Below, piece by piece: positions 49,201-62,304 of a stretch of 64,000 nt of DNA (positions are counted from its first letter, which is position 1; every line of letters starts with the position of its first letter). A program made the translations under genes and the position numbers. The notes beneath the pieces were generated by a model, which worked only from the letters and a program-made list of their open reading frames with translations, ran no database searches and had not been told where the DNA came from. Where the stretch lies: positions 37,726,581 to 37,790,580 of the forward strand of contig OY294071.1 of assembly GCA_958510875.1 (NCBI GenBank). Direction: 5' to 3'. Source of the stretch: Endomychus coccineus (lineage: Eukaryota > Arthropoda > Insecta > Coleoptera > Endomychidae).

Positions 49201-50840
49201 ACTGAGTTCGCTATACGATTATTTTATAGCGGTTTTAATGTGATATTACTCGTAGATATTTTTAGATGACATAATACGGTGGGGTGAAAGTAATTTCTGT
49301 TTGTACGTCTAATAGAGTGTAATCTCTTCCTAAGACTCTCTAAACGGATTACTATCTGAGTCTGCAGGCACAGAAAGTTATTATATTGATAAAAGGTCTC
49401 ATATAAAAGCCTAAGTAATTAAACAAATAAACCCCCAAGATTTTTACGAATGTTTTTACGATTTTGGGTGGATTTTGTGATGCTCTTCTCATTGCTGTTT
49501 GTCGTAGATATTGCAATATTACATACAGAGCATCTAATTATTATATTATTCACTGTCAAATAGGTTAATTGATAGGATTCTATTTGAACATAACAGTGCA
49601 GAATGGGAAACCAATCAATTTCTGATTTGTTCCCACTTCATCAATTCTCGCTTCTCGTCACCTGGATAATATTGTGAACTTCGCCAGTACTTATATTAAA
49701 AAAGAATTGAAACAATCTCTATTATTTTTTATGGTTTCGTTTATTAAGATATATTTACCTCACTGTAGTAAATAATTATTGGATTGAACTATTCTTTCAT
49801 ATGCGATGACGTCTCTGCATTACAAAGAACCCACAACTTTCTATCAAAATAAATGCTTTCATCACAAATTGTATTTAATATTTATTTTTGTTGTTAACGA
49901 ATCATTATCCTTCCATGTTAATAATAAAATGGATCGAGAAAGAAAACGAAAAATCATTAAATTGCAAATTGCTATAATTATAAATTATAGATGGTTTGAA
50001 ATGTATTAAAGATTTGAATTCATGTATTTTTGGTAAATAAATGTCATTATTATTATTATTATTGGCAACCATGATTTGAATCCACAATTTACGGCACATT
50101 TCTCTCTGTACAAATTCACATGTATTGGTAATTTTCCAATAGCTAACATGTGTCCTAAACAGTATGGTAGATGCGTTTATTTATGGTGTAGCCTCCTTTG
50201 TTGTATTCAATTCCTCCGTTGATTTCAATCGGAAGCAATTCCGCTTTGTTAATAATTCAGTTGAAATAGCCAGGTAATCATTAGAGCAATTTCGATTAAT
50301 AAACTAACAACATGATGGAAGTGACTGTATGCAAGTGTCATATATGGGACAACCGATTTTAATTTCAGTAAATTTGTAATCAATCAATGAATAAATACAT
50401 GTCACATACATAAGGTTACTAGGTACACACATGTGGTCTCAGATAGCATGTTGCAATACCAACTTAACAGGCTTGCAATGTTCAACCTAATTACCGGAAT
50501 TAATTGACATTAATTATTAGGTCCTGCTGCTAGCAGGATGACCAATTAATAAGGGTTGCGGTTGAACTGTGGAATCCATAAATAAAACTAGACGGTAATC
50601 CATATAAACGGTAAAGAAAACATTTCTTAATTTCCTGAAATTGTTACTACTGAATATTTGTATTATATACCAATAGCTGAGAATTTTAATAAAAAAATAT
50701 CTGTTCAGAATATGAAGTTCTCTAAATTTCCAAAACAGTCCTATTCATCCATATCCTGAAATATGTAAGGATAATTTGTAAATTGAATATTCACGGAAAT
50801 TGGTTCTGACCTATTGAACCTATTAAAAATACATTCTTGA
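49201..50840. other. No recognisable gene
   Basis: AT-rich with an (ATT)n run near 50045-50063. Confidence 0.5.
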
Positions 50841-50984
50841 TATTAATATTATAAATTGTTTTTATTTTCAAAAAATGCAATAGAAAAGCCAATTTCGTTT
50901 TATATCCGCTTTTTTGAATACATATTTGCTTGAAACCGAATTTTCATATATAGTATAATCGTCACATTCGTTTCAGCTGACCGT

Positions 50985-51200
50985 AGTTGTTCTGGCGGCA
51001 GAAGGAAATATCTAAAAATGTATCATATTCAATGATTTATTACAACGCAAAAACATAAAAATGAATTACTTATAAAATCACGCTTTAATAACCATCAATT
51101 TCAATATATTAAAAAGATTGAATAGAATCAGCATTACGTGATGAAAATCCATTCTAAACTTAAATAAAATTACTATTAAATGCTTAATAAACTATAAAAT
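50985..51200 (+). repeat. Dispersed repeat copy (LINE 3' part)
   Basis: The block at 51120-51180 (GAATAGAATCAGCATTACGT, then GATGAAAATCC and AAATAAAATTACTATTAA) matches 56299-56359 with about 15% difference. Since the second copy lies downstream of RT-like sequence, this is probably the same LINE's end. Confidence 0.45.
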
Positions 51201-51309
51201 AGGATACACTGTAACACTACAAATAAAGAATAATCACCAAATATTACTTTGTAATATTTCTTTGAAAAAGCTACGGTGTTGGCGAAACTAAAGTTATATT
51301 TATTTATTG

Positions 51310-52165
51310 AATTAGTAAAAATAAAATTTTTAATAGTTATTTTATTCAAATATAAAAAAAAAATCGGAGTAATACGTGAGAACCTAATTTAATTCCAAAA
51401 TGATAGTGATTACTTTCTTTCAGTTAATTTTTAAATAAGTTAGGAAAGGAAACTTTCTCCAGAATCGAGGTTTCATTGAGTGTTAGGATTCATCAGAAAT
51501 ATATTTTTCAATATTGCAACAGTTATGAGACTGACTTAATAGAATTTACTGTTAACACACGTGCTTGTTAGTAAAAGTATAATTTCGAAGACAGTAGCGA
51601 GTAGTTGAAGAGTCTTTGTTAAAATGTTGAATGTGTTAGTGATTTATGTTCAATATAATGCTCTTGGTCGACTCAAAATAAACTATGAAGTCAAGATTTA
51701 TATCCTACAGTTTATGGTAATTCTAAGATGTGACACGGTCACTATTTATTTCAGAAATTTATCAGACCGACTCTTATTCCAAACCTGGCGCCACAGGGCA
51801 TTACACACAAATGACTACAGTGCAAGAGCAGCTGATTACACAATAGACATATTTTGAAATGAGCTTATTATGTCTACACGGATCGTATATGTCTAAAGTT
51901 TATTAGATACATCTGAAAAGTCGGGCTTGATCTGAATTTCTTGAATTTCTTCATGTATCTTCGTAATATCTTATTCATACCATTCTTACATAAATGATGA
52001 TTGTAGTAGTATCAATGGCATTTTATTCGTGATAGTCAAAAAGAAAAAGAAATACATCGGTATTAATGAACATATATAAATTAATATAAGAATAAAATAT
52101 GAAAAGTTTAAATGAAACTAATTCAAGTAATTAAAACTTAATAAAAGATTAATAAATAATATAGT
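51310..52165. other. No recognisable gene
   Basis: The 77-codon frame at 51624-51857 has an ATG in fair context but no recognisable domain. I leave it uncalled. Confidence 0.4.
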
Positions 52166-52169
52166 TAGA

Positions 52170-53030
52170 TACAAAAATTTTTAAATACATATATTTAGAC
52201 TAAGATTGCAAATCAATTGATGGAATTTCAACATATTCCTTTACAGAGTATGATTTTTCTATTGAAAGCTTTTTTATTCTTTCATTAAATAATGTATATG
52301 GTAGAGTTTTTACTTCTTGTTACATATTATTGAAAAATTTAAAGCATGAATAATTGGGAGCATTTTGGGATTTTAGCAGTCTGATATATGGGATTCTTAT
52401 GTTTCCACCTCAACGTGTTGCGTAGCTGTGGACTTCTCTGTTCAGACATGGAAAAGTTAAAGCACCTAAGTTAGAAAAACTGTTTTTGCAGTCATCTCTA
52501 TATTCTAAGCCATCAATGATTGTGATGGTTCTACGTTGCAAGCTGTACTGCCACACCAGAACAATGTCTCCATACTACTATGTCATATCTCACATGTGAT
52601 TCACATAATGCCATTTGAAGAAGACTACTAAGAACAAATGTATTTCTATATGGTGATTCCGAATAAGTCATCTGTCAATGAGAACACCGAAAAATTTTAT
52701 AGGATCCAAATGTTTATTTATGGATGGAATATCTTTTTTGAAGGGAATAACATTTTATTAGTTTTATTCTCATTTATGTATAATGAATCAACGTTGAACC
52801 ATTCTGATGATTTGGTAAGAGCAGATTCACATTTTAGATGTACTTCATGCAGGCTACAACTTTCAACCTGTAGCTCATTGTCATCTGCAAATGACATACA
52901 ATCTGTAAATGAGACATAATTTGAGGAAATCATTTACGTATGTCAAATAGAGAATAGGTCCTAACTTGCGTAATGTCTATGGTCACTTTATTGATAGTGG
53001 AAATTTTTCTATTGAAGAATACAGTTTGAA
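52170..53030 (-). pseudogene. Jockey-like LINE ORF2 C-terminal half
   Basis: On the minus strand from high to low coordinates: a decayed GIPQGSVLGP region; SFADDNELQVESCSLHEV (catalytic ADD); KSSEWFNVDSLYINENKTN; MALCESHVRYDIVVW; LQRRTITIIDGLEYRDDC; FSNLGALTFPCLN; GGNIRIPYIRLLKSQNAPNY; QEVKTLPYTLFNERIKKL; and SVKEYVEI near the C-terminus. This is the canonical order from the RT palm to the end of jockey-superfamily ORF2. Several stops and frameshifts are present. The plus-strand frame at 52638-52919 is a shadow. Confidence 0.75.
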
Positions 53031-53035
53031 AGCGA

Positions 53036-55980
53036 TCATCTAGGTAGCTTCAAATTGAGTTTCACCAGACGGGCAAACCACCCTGAAAGTTTCGGTTCGA
53101 ATCTAGTGTAAATATAGGAGTTACTAAAAAAATTCTTCAGAATTTGATGATAATTTCGTGGACTGTTTATTGGGTGGAAGTTCAATGCAAAACAATTTCG
53201 ATCTCGATTCCACCAGTCCTCCGCCAAGCGCTTTCCGTAATAATATAAGACAAGAGAAATAAAATATATACAATGCAAATTTTATTTGCGTTCTGAACAT
53301 AACGTAAAACTATACTTCTTTGAGAACGTTAATGAATTTTTCATGTGCTCCTCCTCTCAACATTTTCAATCTATTGAGAATAACACATTTGAAAAATGAA
53401 ATGTAGGAACAGCTACAGAAGTATTAGTTGACTTGTAGTTACCTACTCCTGCATCCAGGATCACCACAGCAACGTGGCTGTGCTTGGAAAATGCGGACCT
53501 ACAAACATACATAAGTTCTTACAATTGCATACAAGCAGAGCTATTATTAAGTACGATATGACTCGTCGACATGTGGTTATAAGCGGGTACCTGCGTATTG
53601 TTTAGATCTAACTCGGTGACGTCACGATGCCATGAGTCATCAGTTTTCCGGTCTGGACTACTGTGATACATTCCTCTCAATACCTAGATTACACAAGAGA
53701 ATACTGTTTTCTATTTTCAACTGAATTTATTAGCCTCATATGCTATTTGCATAGCTAAAATGTTAAATTAAAGATAAATTTTTCATTTCACCTTTAAGTA
53801 TGAAATTAATTAAATAGTTATTGTGTCCATATATTGATAGTATCAGTCTTCAACAAATTGTTTTATGTATTATGAAAAGATATCTTATCTAGTACATTAA
53901 CCATCCCATAGGAATACATTGAATAAAAATTTATAGCCGCATTTATATTATTGCATGATTACTTCCCATGTAAAATATACGTTTTTTCATTGCAATCTAT
54001 TTAATGAGAATCACTAAGCGGTCATTGCATCTAATGCAATGTTCAAAATGAAATCTAATTAGATATGATTGTCAAGTGAATGTGATTAACTTAACGAAAT
54101 ATATACAAAAGGCATATTATCTTTCCGGAATTAGAAAATGAAGAGATAAATACCTATATGCTCACGATACAAAGTTGTCTGGGTTAATTCACTTAGTCAA
54201 TTGTGTCATTGTCTATCGCCTAACTAAAAACTCAATTTTTATTCAACAAATATTTAAAAGTAGTAGTAATAATCGTTATGTGCAGCATGTAATTTTTTCT
54301 GTACATGACAGTATGGATTACAGTAGCGTGTTTACGCGTGCATCAGTTTCTTAAGTTATTAAAATTAATTTTATTTGTGGAGAAATCAAAATGCACCTTC
54401 ATATGACCATGCTATGTCTCCGGGAACGTGTGAAAATAGATTCTAATCATTTTATCTTAACCTCCCTCTATTAGCTACTACAATGCATGTCGAATGAAGA
54501 AGTCATAGAAAGAACAAAAGATTTACCGGTTACAAGTTGGCGCCCGTCGTCGCGACGTCATCTATTTCACACTGCTCGAAGATATGTTCCAAAAATTTCA
54601 TCCAACAGTTAGCATGATCTGATCTTTATTTTAAAATATGTGCTACAATTTCGGTTTTCAGAATTTAACTAGTTTCCTTCAATTTAAATCTAATGATGTA
54701 ACTGGTTGTACTAAAATGCGCCTTCATACTACCCAGTATCCAACATAGTTTTAATAATATATCATAAAATAGCCATCAAGGCGTGAATTCTAGATAGAAT
54801 ATATTGAAACTGTTTTATATTTGGAAGTCCCAGATGTATTTTGTTTTATAGAGCTGTTTTAACTAAATAGCATAATAAAGAGAGGTGATTTCCAGACAGA
54901 CACTTAAAGTGTAAAGCTTATTTGCAATAAAATCAATACACTAAAACTTACGAGGCGTTTGGTGGAGTTATCCAGAGGCACATTTGTGAACTCTCTCTTA
55001 TAGCAGCACTCACTAAAAGCCTACTCGACTTTACATCATAAAGGAACTCATTTGACAGTTGACGATCTAACGGAAACAGGAAATCAAATGAATACGGCAA
55101 TTCTCTTCCGTGTAGAGCGTTATCACGAATGTTTGAGTCAAAAATGAGCTTCCATCAATCATGTCAATCGCAGTTCCACAGTTTCCTCGAGATATTCTCG
55201 ATAATTTTCTAAAATTATATTGCTCAAACTACATCCAGGCATTTTTGGGAAGATAGAAACTAAACTAACTACACTATTTCCCATCAACATATTCTCTCAA
55301 ATTGTAAAAGATGCAAAAAAGTTGAAAGTTGAATAGTATATTCATATGAGTTTCAAATCTGTTAAAATGCTCTAAAACATTCTATTTCTTAAATATTATC
55401 ATGTACCATTCCGATTGTCCGTAGGGCTATCAGTCGATATGACATTCTATAAAAAGAAACAGACTATTTTTCATGGTTCTAGAATATTTCCTTCTATGTT
55501 CCCACAAGAAGAAACAAACTATTAACTCGATTCTCAATTCATCCTGATGATTTACCGCTGATTTGTATTTGGATTAAGGTACTAATTGAAAGAAAAGAAA
55601 CAAACAAGTTATTTCATTTACAGTTTTTTTGTATTTTTAAATCAGTTTCAAATTACAGGTTATTTATTTCATTCGAAAGAGGTATAACCACTACTGTAAA
55701 ACTAAAAGCTGACATGTATTTTTTGTAGAGTGATGTATACAAAGCGATGACAACCTACCGTGAAATTGGGTGCCCTTTTGTTGGTGTTTGAAAACCAAAC
55801 ATTGAATCTCTCGTCATGCTCGCTATCTCCTATTCGCTGTATTGTTGAAGTAATAAACTCCGCATCTTTCTGAATCGATTTCACGATTGAAGTATGAACA
55901 ATTTACTCTGAATAACTGCCATCCTTCTTCTCTATCAAGTATTCACAATTATGTATTCAGAATATTATCATATTCAAGAA
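53036..55980. other. No recognised gene; one GC-rich patch
   Basis: A patch at about 53440-53500 is GC-rich and on the minus strand is framed by a possible splice acceptor and donor. A GC-rich stretch near 54535-54560 (GGCGCCCGTCGTCGCGACG) is unexplained. No known protein is recognisable. Confidence 0.4.
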
Positions 55981-55984
55981 GATC

Positions 55985-56420
55985 AAATCAATAATAAAAA
56001 GAGCTTTGATTTTCCACAAATATGATATATGTTAAATACCTCGGATCAATTATAGATAATCATTCTTCTGTAAATCTGTATTAGCTATTCCTATTGCTCA
56101 AGGATAATTCTTAAAAAATTTAATGATCTTATTCCCATTTATTCAGAATAATATTGAATGTATTATCCTAGGTTTTATATTATTATATAATACTGGATTA
56201 CTTTTGTCTGGATAAATAATTACATGTAACATGAACAACGTTCATATAACAAAGACCAACTAGTTTCTGAGAACGCGAAAAGAAAACCTATAATATTGAA
56301 TAGAACCAGCCATTAAGTGATGAAATTCCTTATAAACCTAAATAAAATAACTATTAAGAAGTTTGATTTAAACTAATATAATACATACATTCTTCAAGCA
56401 GATAATACATGATCTAGTAT
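55985..56420 (+). pseudogene. LINE RT C-terminal remnant
   Basis: Reads YVKYLGSIIDNHSS, then RIILKKFNDLIPIYSE and CIILGFI-LLYNTGLLLSG, matching in order KYLGVTID, FRILNNIL and ALIQPILPYGILVWGG of the LINE at 28.2-28.4 kb. It then passes into the repeat shared with 51.1 kb. Confidence 0.6.
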
Positions 56421-56479
56421 TTAGTAATATCTGCTCGAAGAAACTAGTTGCATCTAATGTATTAATCAAACTTCTAATA

Positions 56480-58077
56480 TTCATTTCATTTTTTTTAATT
56501 CTATATTGGCGCTAAACTAAATGACGGAAGCTTCCCAAAAAGGCCTTGATGCCAAACTTGATCCAATTCTCTGGAGATATCGACTCTGCAGCTAGAAATT
56601 CCCCATGTTTTGCAATTGATGCCAGTCATATATGTGTTAGGTATGTGAGCAGTTTTTCTGTTGATCTCTGGTCACGAAACCCATTTTGTCTATCGTTCAC
56701 GATGTATGAGCTCTCTAGGTATTGTATGAGCTCGATGTTGACTGCTTTCTCATTACATTAGAAATCACAGATAGTAGATGCGAACCTGGCATCACTACAA
56801 CGACATGTTTTTACCGCGGTAATTTATTTCTGATAATATTCACTTCCTACTTCATTTGAGTACCTATCCTAGAATTCATTGATCCATGGGATTATAGGAT
56901 TTTAATAAGCCCTACAAAGAACGTAATATCCATGCATTTTGGTGAAGGCATCACATATATATCGTAATATTTCTACAAACACAGCTGTATATTGAGTGTT
57001 TAATGAAACGGGCATTGAGGAAACTGTGTCTTAAAATGTACTATCAATGAAAGTAATAGTGGCAGTTAGTATAAACGAGAACAAGATATGACTGTAATCT
57101 CCGCCGAAATAAATAAGAAATCCAAATACGCAAGATCCGGTTCGGGAATGAACGTGCTTTTGCCGGAAATGCCAAGTGAAAACCAAGAGGAAGTCGGAAG
57201 TTGGCCAAGCTAGACGTACTATACTTGGTCCAGGAATAATCACCGCATATACTGATTGCCTTCTGCATAACGATATACTTCACATAATGATATCTGCCGA
57301 TCATTAAATCTACATATATATTACACCAATTCACTCCACAGCTTCCAACATATGAACGGCTCACCTCGATAGTCTTAAACTGAAACGAGATTATATTCTA
57401 ATCTAGATTAACACATCCTCATATAATACAAAACTTCTTTATTCATAGAGAAGGTAAATAATATGCCGAGTCTAATACATAGTCATTTTAAGTTATGAAA
57501 TTCCATAATCTCCAAAATTTTCTCTAGATATACTGCAGTTTACAAATGAACTTTAATATTTATGGATTATTCACGGTATATCATTCCCTCGGCTAGTGAA
57601 TGTAATAATTTCCTTTTGTTTTTATTGGGAAGGCATTTTTTTGTACGAAAACAAGTAAGTATAATTTTAATATTAAGGTTATATAAATGTGAACACTTGC
57701 GGGAGAGTTACACCTCTATTCAATCTCCTTGCAGTGCGTGTTTCAAATGTCTCACCCTGTACCAGTTCAAGTTTGTGGAATTATAGACAAAAATATTAAA
57801 ATACATTTTCTGCATGAGGAATTCGATTCCGTTGTTACTTTTATCCTTTGATGACGAATAACCATGTTATAGCATTCCAGATACCTAAATTTAGGTAATT
57901 TTTACTCCTGACAACCATGTTCCCTATAGATAATTCACCGAAAATCGATCTCATTGTGATTTTGGTCGACCTCATCAGATCAGATGAAAGTGCGTCCCAG
58001 CGGTTAATGAAAATTGTTGGAATCTTTGAATTTTGTTGTTCAAGCGTCCCAACTTGAGGGTAGAGTTGGAAAATATT
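56480..58077. other. No recognisable gene
   Basis: Frames at 56546-56761 and 57031-57364 lack known motifs. The 57.08-57.25 kb stretch is GC-richer, but I cannot assign it. Confidence 0.4.
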
Positions 58078-58319
58078 TAGTCCAGGCAATAAGTATGGAA
58101 AAAGACCATAATAAAAAAAATATATATAGTAAGCTAGAATTTCAAATTTTTTTTGCATTTTGTTCCTAATACCCCATAGATCATTCATGACTATCAAGAC
58201 CGCGGGAGTCGACCTTTCTACTCCCCTAAAACGGGGTTTCAACGCCTCAGAAGAGCATTCTTATAAAAACAATCCAAAAGTGTAGAAAATTAATGGATTA
58301 AGAGCCGAAAATGACCCCC

Positions 58320-58960
58320 AGTATTTTTTTTGGGTCGCTGATCACGATTCCGCAGTTAGTTTTCTCGGGAAACTCCCTCCAGATGGGAAATTTGGAAAAT
58401 AATATATAATTTATAACTTTGTTGCAAAAATTACCTCTAGTAGGTTTTTTGGGTCGCTGATCACGATTCCGCTGTTATTTTTCTCAAAAAACTCTTTCCA
58501 TATGGAAAATTCGGGTAATTTGGGATTTTCCTGAGACGGTTATGAATAATAAAGCATAATTTTGTTGCAAAAAATTACCTCTAGTAGGTTTTTTGGGTCG
58601 CTGATCACGATTCCCCTGTTATTTTTCTCAAAAAACTCTTTCCATATGGAAAATTCGGGTAATTTGAGATTTTCCTGAGACGGTTATGAATAATAAAGCA
58701 TAATTTTGTTGCAAAAAATTACCTCTAGTAGGTTTTTTGGGTCGTTGATCACGATTCCGCTGTTAGTTTTCTCGGGAAACTCTTTCCAGATAGAAAATTC
58801 GGGAAATTTGAGATTTTCCTGAGACGGTTATGAATGATAAAGTACAATTTTGTTACAAAAATGATGACCCCTAGTAGGTTTTCAGGGTCGATGATCATGA
58901 TTTCGCTGTTGGTTTTCTCGGAAAACCTTCTCCACAGTGAAAAATCCTGAAAATTGTAAT
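58320..58960 (+). repeat. FB-2 left subrepeats, about 144 bp, five units
   Basis: GGGTCGCTGATCACGATTCC or close variants recur at about 58332, 58451, 58595, 58738 and 58885. Between them are TTTTCTCGGGAAACTC and CCTGAGACGGTTATGAATAA. The same GGTCGCTGATCACGA phrase occurs in the FB-1 subrepeats. Confidence 0.9.
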
Positions 58961-59529
58961 TTGCTTTGCAGTTACAGGTGATAAAATGAAAAAGAATTTC
59001 AGGTATGTATTATTACTTTTTCTATTTTGTATCAAAGATCTACTTTTCCGATTCATTATTTTACATACCTATTTGTTTCCATCATTATATATATATATTT
59101 TTATTATTATTATTACTTTTATTATAGAATTATGATCTTCCCTATATTTAGACAAGATTATTATAAACAGGCATAGTAATCTTGACTGTGAAGGAGCCTC
59201 CTATAGAATAAAAATCTTTATGCCTGCGTATCCTTTTATTCTTTCGACAATGTGTCCAGGGGCAGAGTAGATGAAATAGTTTCTTTTTAAATTATCAATA
59301 AAATTATGTAAATGAATGAAAAAAATTATGATGATAATAATAATAAAAATTATAATGATAATAATAATAATAATAAAAATATATATGTAATGATGGAAAC
59401 AAATAGGTATGTAAAATAATGAAGTTTAGAAAAATTGATCTTTAATGAAAAATAGAAGAAGTTATAATACGTACCTGAAAATGTTTTCATTTTATTCCCC
59501 GAAACTGCAAAGGAAATTACAATTTTCAA

Positions 59530-60150
59530 GATTTTTCACTGTGGAGAAGGTTTTCCGAGAAAACCAACAGCGAAATCGTGATCAGCGACCCGAAAAACCT
59601 ACTAGGCATCATCATTTTTGTTACAAAATTATATTTTATTATTCCCAAACCCCAGGAAAATCCCAAATTTCCCATCTGGAGGGAGTTTTCCGAGAAAACT
59701 AACAGCGGATTCGTAATCAGCAGCGACCCAAAAAACATACTAGGGATCATTTTTGTAACAAAATTATACTTTATTATTCATAAACGTGTCAGGAAAATCT
59801 CAAATTTCCCGAATTTTCCATCTGGAGAGTTTTTTGGAAAAAATAACAGCGGAATCGTGATCAACGAGCCAAAAAACTTACTAGAGGTCATTTTTGCAAC
59901 CAAATTATACCTTATCATTCATAACCGTCTCAGGAAAATCTCAAATTTCCCGAATTTTCCATCTGGAGAGTTTTTTGGGAAAAATAACAGCGGAATCGTG
60001 ATCAACGACCCAAAAAACCTACTGGAGGTAATTTTAGCAACAAAATTATAAATTATATATTATTTTCCAAATTTCCCATCTGGAGGGAGTTTCCCGAGAA
60101 AACTAACTGCGGAATCGTGATCAGCGACCCAAAAACATATTAGGGGTCAA
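59530..60150 (-). repeat. FB-2 right subrepeats, inverted
   Basis: Inverted counterparts of 58320-58960. The open frames across them (59445-60051) are repeat-derived and not genes. Confidence 0.9.
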
Positions 60151-60369
60151 TTTCGGCTCTTAATTCATTGATTTTCTACACTTTTGGATTGTTTTTATGA
60201 GAATGCTCCTCTGAGGGGTTGAAATCCCGTTTTGGGGGGGGGGGGTAGAAAGGTCGACCCCCGCGGTCTTGATAGTCATGAATGATCTATGGGGTATTAG
60301 GAACAAAATGCAAAAAAAAAATTGAAATTCTAGATTACTATTTTTTTTTCTGCTTCGTTGCCTGGACTA

Positions 60370-62300
60370 ATCTTCAAATGAGTGTTTCTAATTATCATAT
60401 TTACGTTACTCAAATTCTAGAATAAAAGCAAAAACTGATAGCGAGAATTCTTAAACTCAGATATTTTGTGTTCGAAAATTTGTCATAGGAAAATTGGTCT
60501 TTTCCGTAAGGCGAGGGAAGTGATATTGATCGTTCAAAAAACTCAGATTTGTCTTCGTATTACGATATTGTTGAAAAGGAAACAAATATACTAGAATTTT
60601 CCGAAATACTATCCCTATTTTATTAGCATTTACTGTTCTCATTCACTCATTAAATTTGTCAACAATTTCCAACATTGCAAATCATTTGTTGTCGCTGAAG
60701 ATGTTGATCACATTGTCCAATTTATGAAAGATTTAAATTTTGGCGACTATCTCGGGGATAGTGCTACCGGCGAGATTATTTGAAGCCGAATAAAATTTGA
60801 ATAAACCCGCTTCGAGTAGGTCTGAGTTGGTCACGTGACAAAGTCTACATTTTGAACTAACCTCCGTAGTTCTAGCGGTAGGCGGAACATAGGTCCCGAA
60901 TATTTCTTAATAACAACTTTCAAATAACCTACTAGGTATTCCCAAAAATATATAGAAATTTAATGAACCAACTAGCGAGAAATTTAACATCTAACCTGCG
61001 ATGGCGGACTTACCGTTTCGAACCTATAGGAAGCAAAATACGTACGGGGGTCTTACTGGCTGCGCCAGAAACACCGATGCAGGTTGAACATTAAATGCGA
61101 TATACGAAATAGTGGTTAGACTAATATTTCAATCTAAACTACCCATCGAACTATCGTCCCAGTAGCGAATTTTTCAAATGAAATTTCTTATTTATTGCAA
61201 CTATTAATAGCGACCTGTATAATATTTTGAATACCATTTAAATCGTACAAACTAGAATATGATGAAACATAGAGCGTCATGTATGAAGAATGAATGCGAA
61301 ATTATCAGATAACACCAAATAAGAGTAAAAAGAGTCAATCAATCACGTACGTGTTTGGTGGCCTCTCAATAAAAGGCTCCAAGCTATGCCTAGGGTTTTA
61401 CACAATGCACTGATCACCCTAGAGACTGTCACGTTCAATGCCTAAATTCATTGACCAATCTACAAATTGCATTGCAATTAAAATAAAATACCTTCCCATT
61501 TTAATCCCTACATTTATGAACGAACTCTCTTTACTTAATTAGACTTCCTGAATTCAACTACCGGAGTTATTTTGAAAAACAGCGTTATAATTAGAACATC
61601 ACAAAAAGTAATATCGAATGACCAGCCTTTATGTTTGCTGTTATATTACTTTTTATTAGAAAATTACATTTTTGTATAGGTAAAACGTCTTAAAAATTGA
61701 AATAGAAAAAAGATACATTCGTGAATGAAAATACGTACTGATTACATTGTTTGTCTTGCTTTCAGAGGTATTGTTACTAATTTTATCATATCCCTTCATA
61801 ATCTCCTTCAAAATTCAAATAATGTATAGCTTCAAAACACGATAAAACTTTCACATAGCTTCCTACCTCAATTTCTGAATTATTAAACAAATCCATTTCC
61901 GACTAAAAACAATTTTGTAGATTTCGAATAATTTCACACAATATCTAGATATTTGAGGATCATATTTTGAAGACAGTGTAAGAATTCACTTGGTTATCGT
62001 CTAAAGTTTGATGATTATTTACTCAATAAAGGATCGTTTCATACAAAATGAGAGCATATAATACAGTATTGCATAATATAATAAAAATATATACCACATT
62101 TGAAGACTTCGCTTTTTATTACCTGATACCCATTACATAAATATCACGTTCCAGTCTAATGGAGGAAAATAAGTTTCTCGAGAAGGAACACAATAAATTT
62201 AGGATTTATTTAATGGTTGTTTGATTTCGTATGATAGTTCTTAATTGGTGTTAACCCAATTCCCTTGAAACGTTTGTGCCAGTAATCCCTACATCTTTAA
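60370..62300. other. No recognisable gene
   Basis: Includes a GC-richer patch near 60750-61090 with no interpretable frame. Otherwise AT-rich. Confidence 0.45.
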
Positions 62301-62304
62301 GTAT

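Larger units (their letters stand above)
58078..60369. mobile_element. Foldback element FB-2, 2.3 kb
   Basis: The termini TAGTCCAGGCAA face each other at 58078 and 60369, with TA available as target duplication. The outer arms (about 58080-58320 and 60150-60369) are near-identical inverted copies including GATCATTCATGACTATCAAG and CGGGAGTCGACC-type sequence. Subrepeat arrays follow on both sides. Pairing continues almost to the centre (ACATACCTATTTGTTTCC at about 59065 and its inverse at about 59396), leaving an unpaired core near 59130-59330. It encodes no transposase. It ends in a poly-G run at 60235-60246 on the right arm. Confidence 0.85.

Noticed and set aside
51624..51857. 77-codon frame with hydrophobic start
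   Set aside because: No domain, no second exon and no conservation evidence. Composition is compatible with chance.
53080..53110. GGTTCGAATC, resembling an RNA polymerase III B box
   Set aside because: No matching A box, cloverleaf or SINE tail could be built around it.
54536..54562. TTGGCGCCCGTCGTCGCGACG, resembling a primer-binding site beside an LTR
   Set aside because: No repeated LTR, polypurine tract or gag-pol sequence is nearby.
57031..57364. Overlapping 70- and 106-codon minus frames in a GC-richer patch
   Set aside because: No recognisable motif in either frame, and the plus strand is equally open in part.
59445..60051. Plus-strand frames of 85 and 157 codons
   Set aside because: They are products of FB-2 subrepeats.
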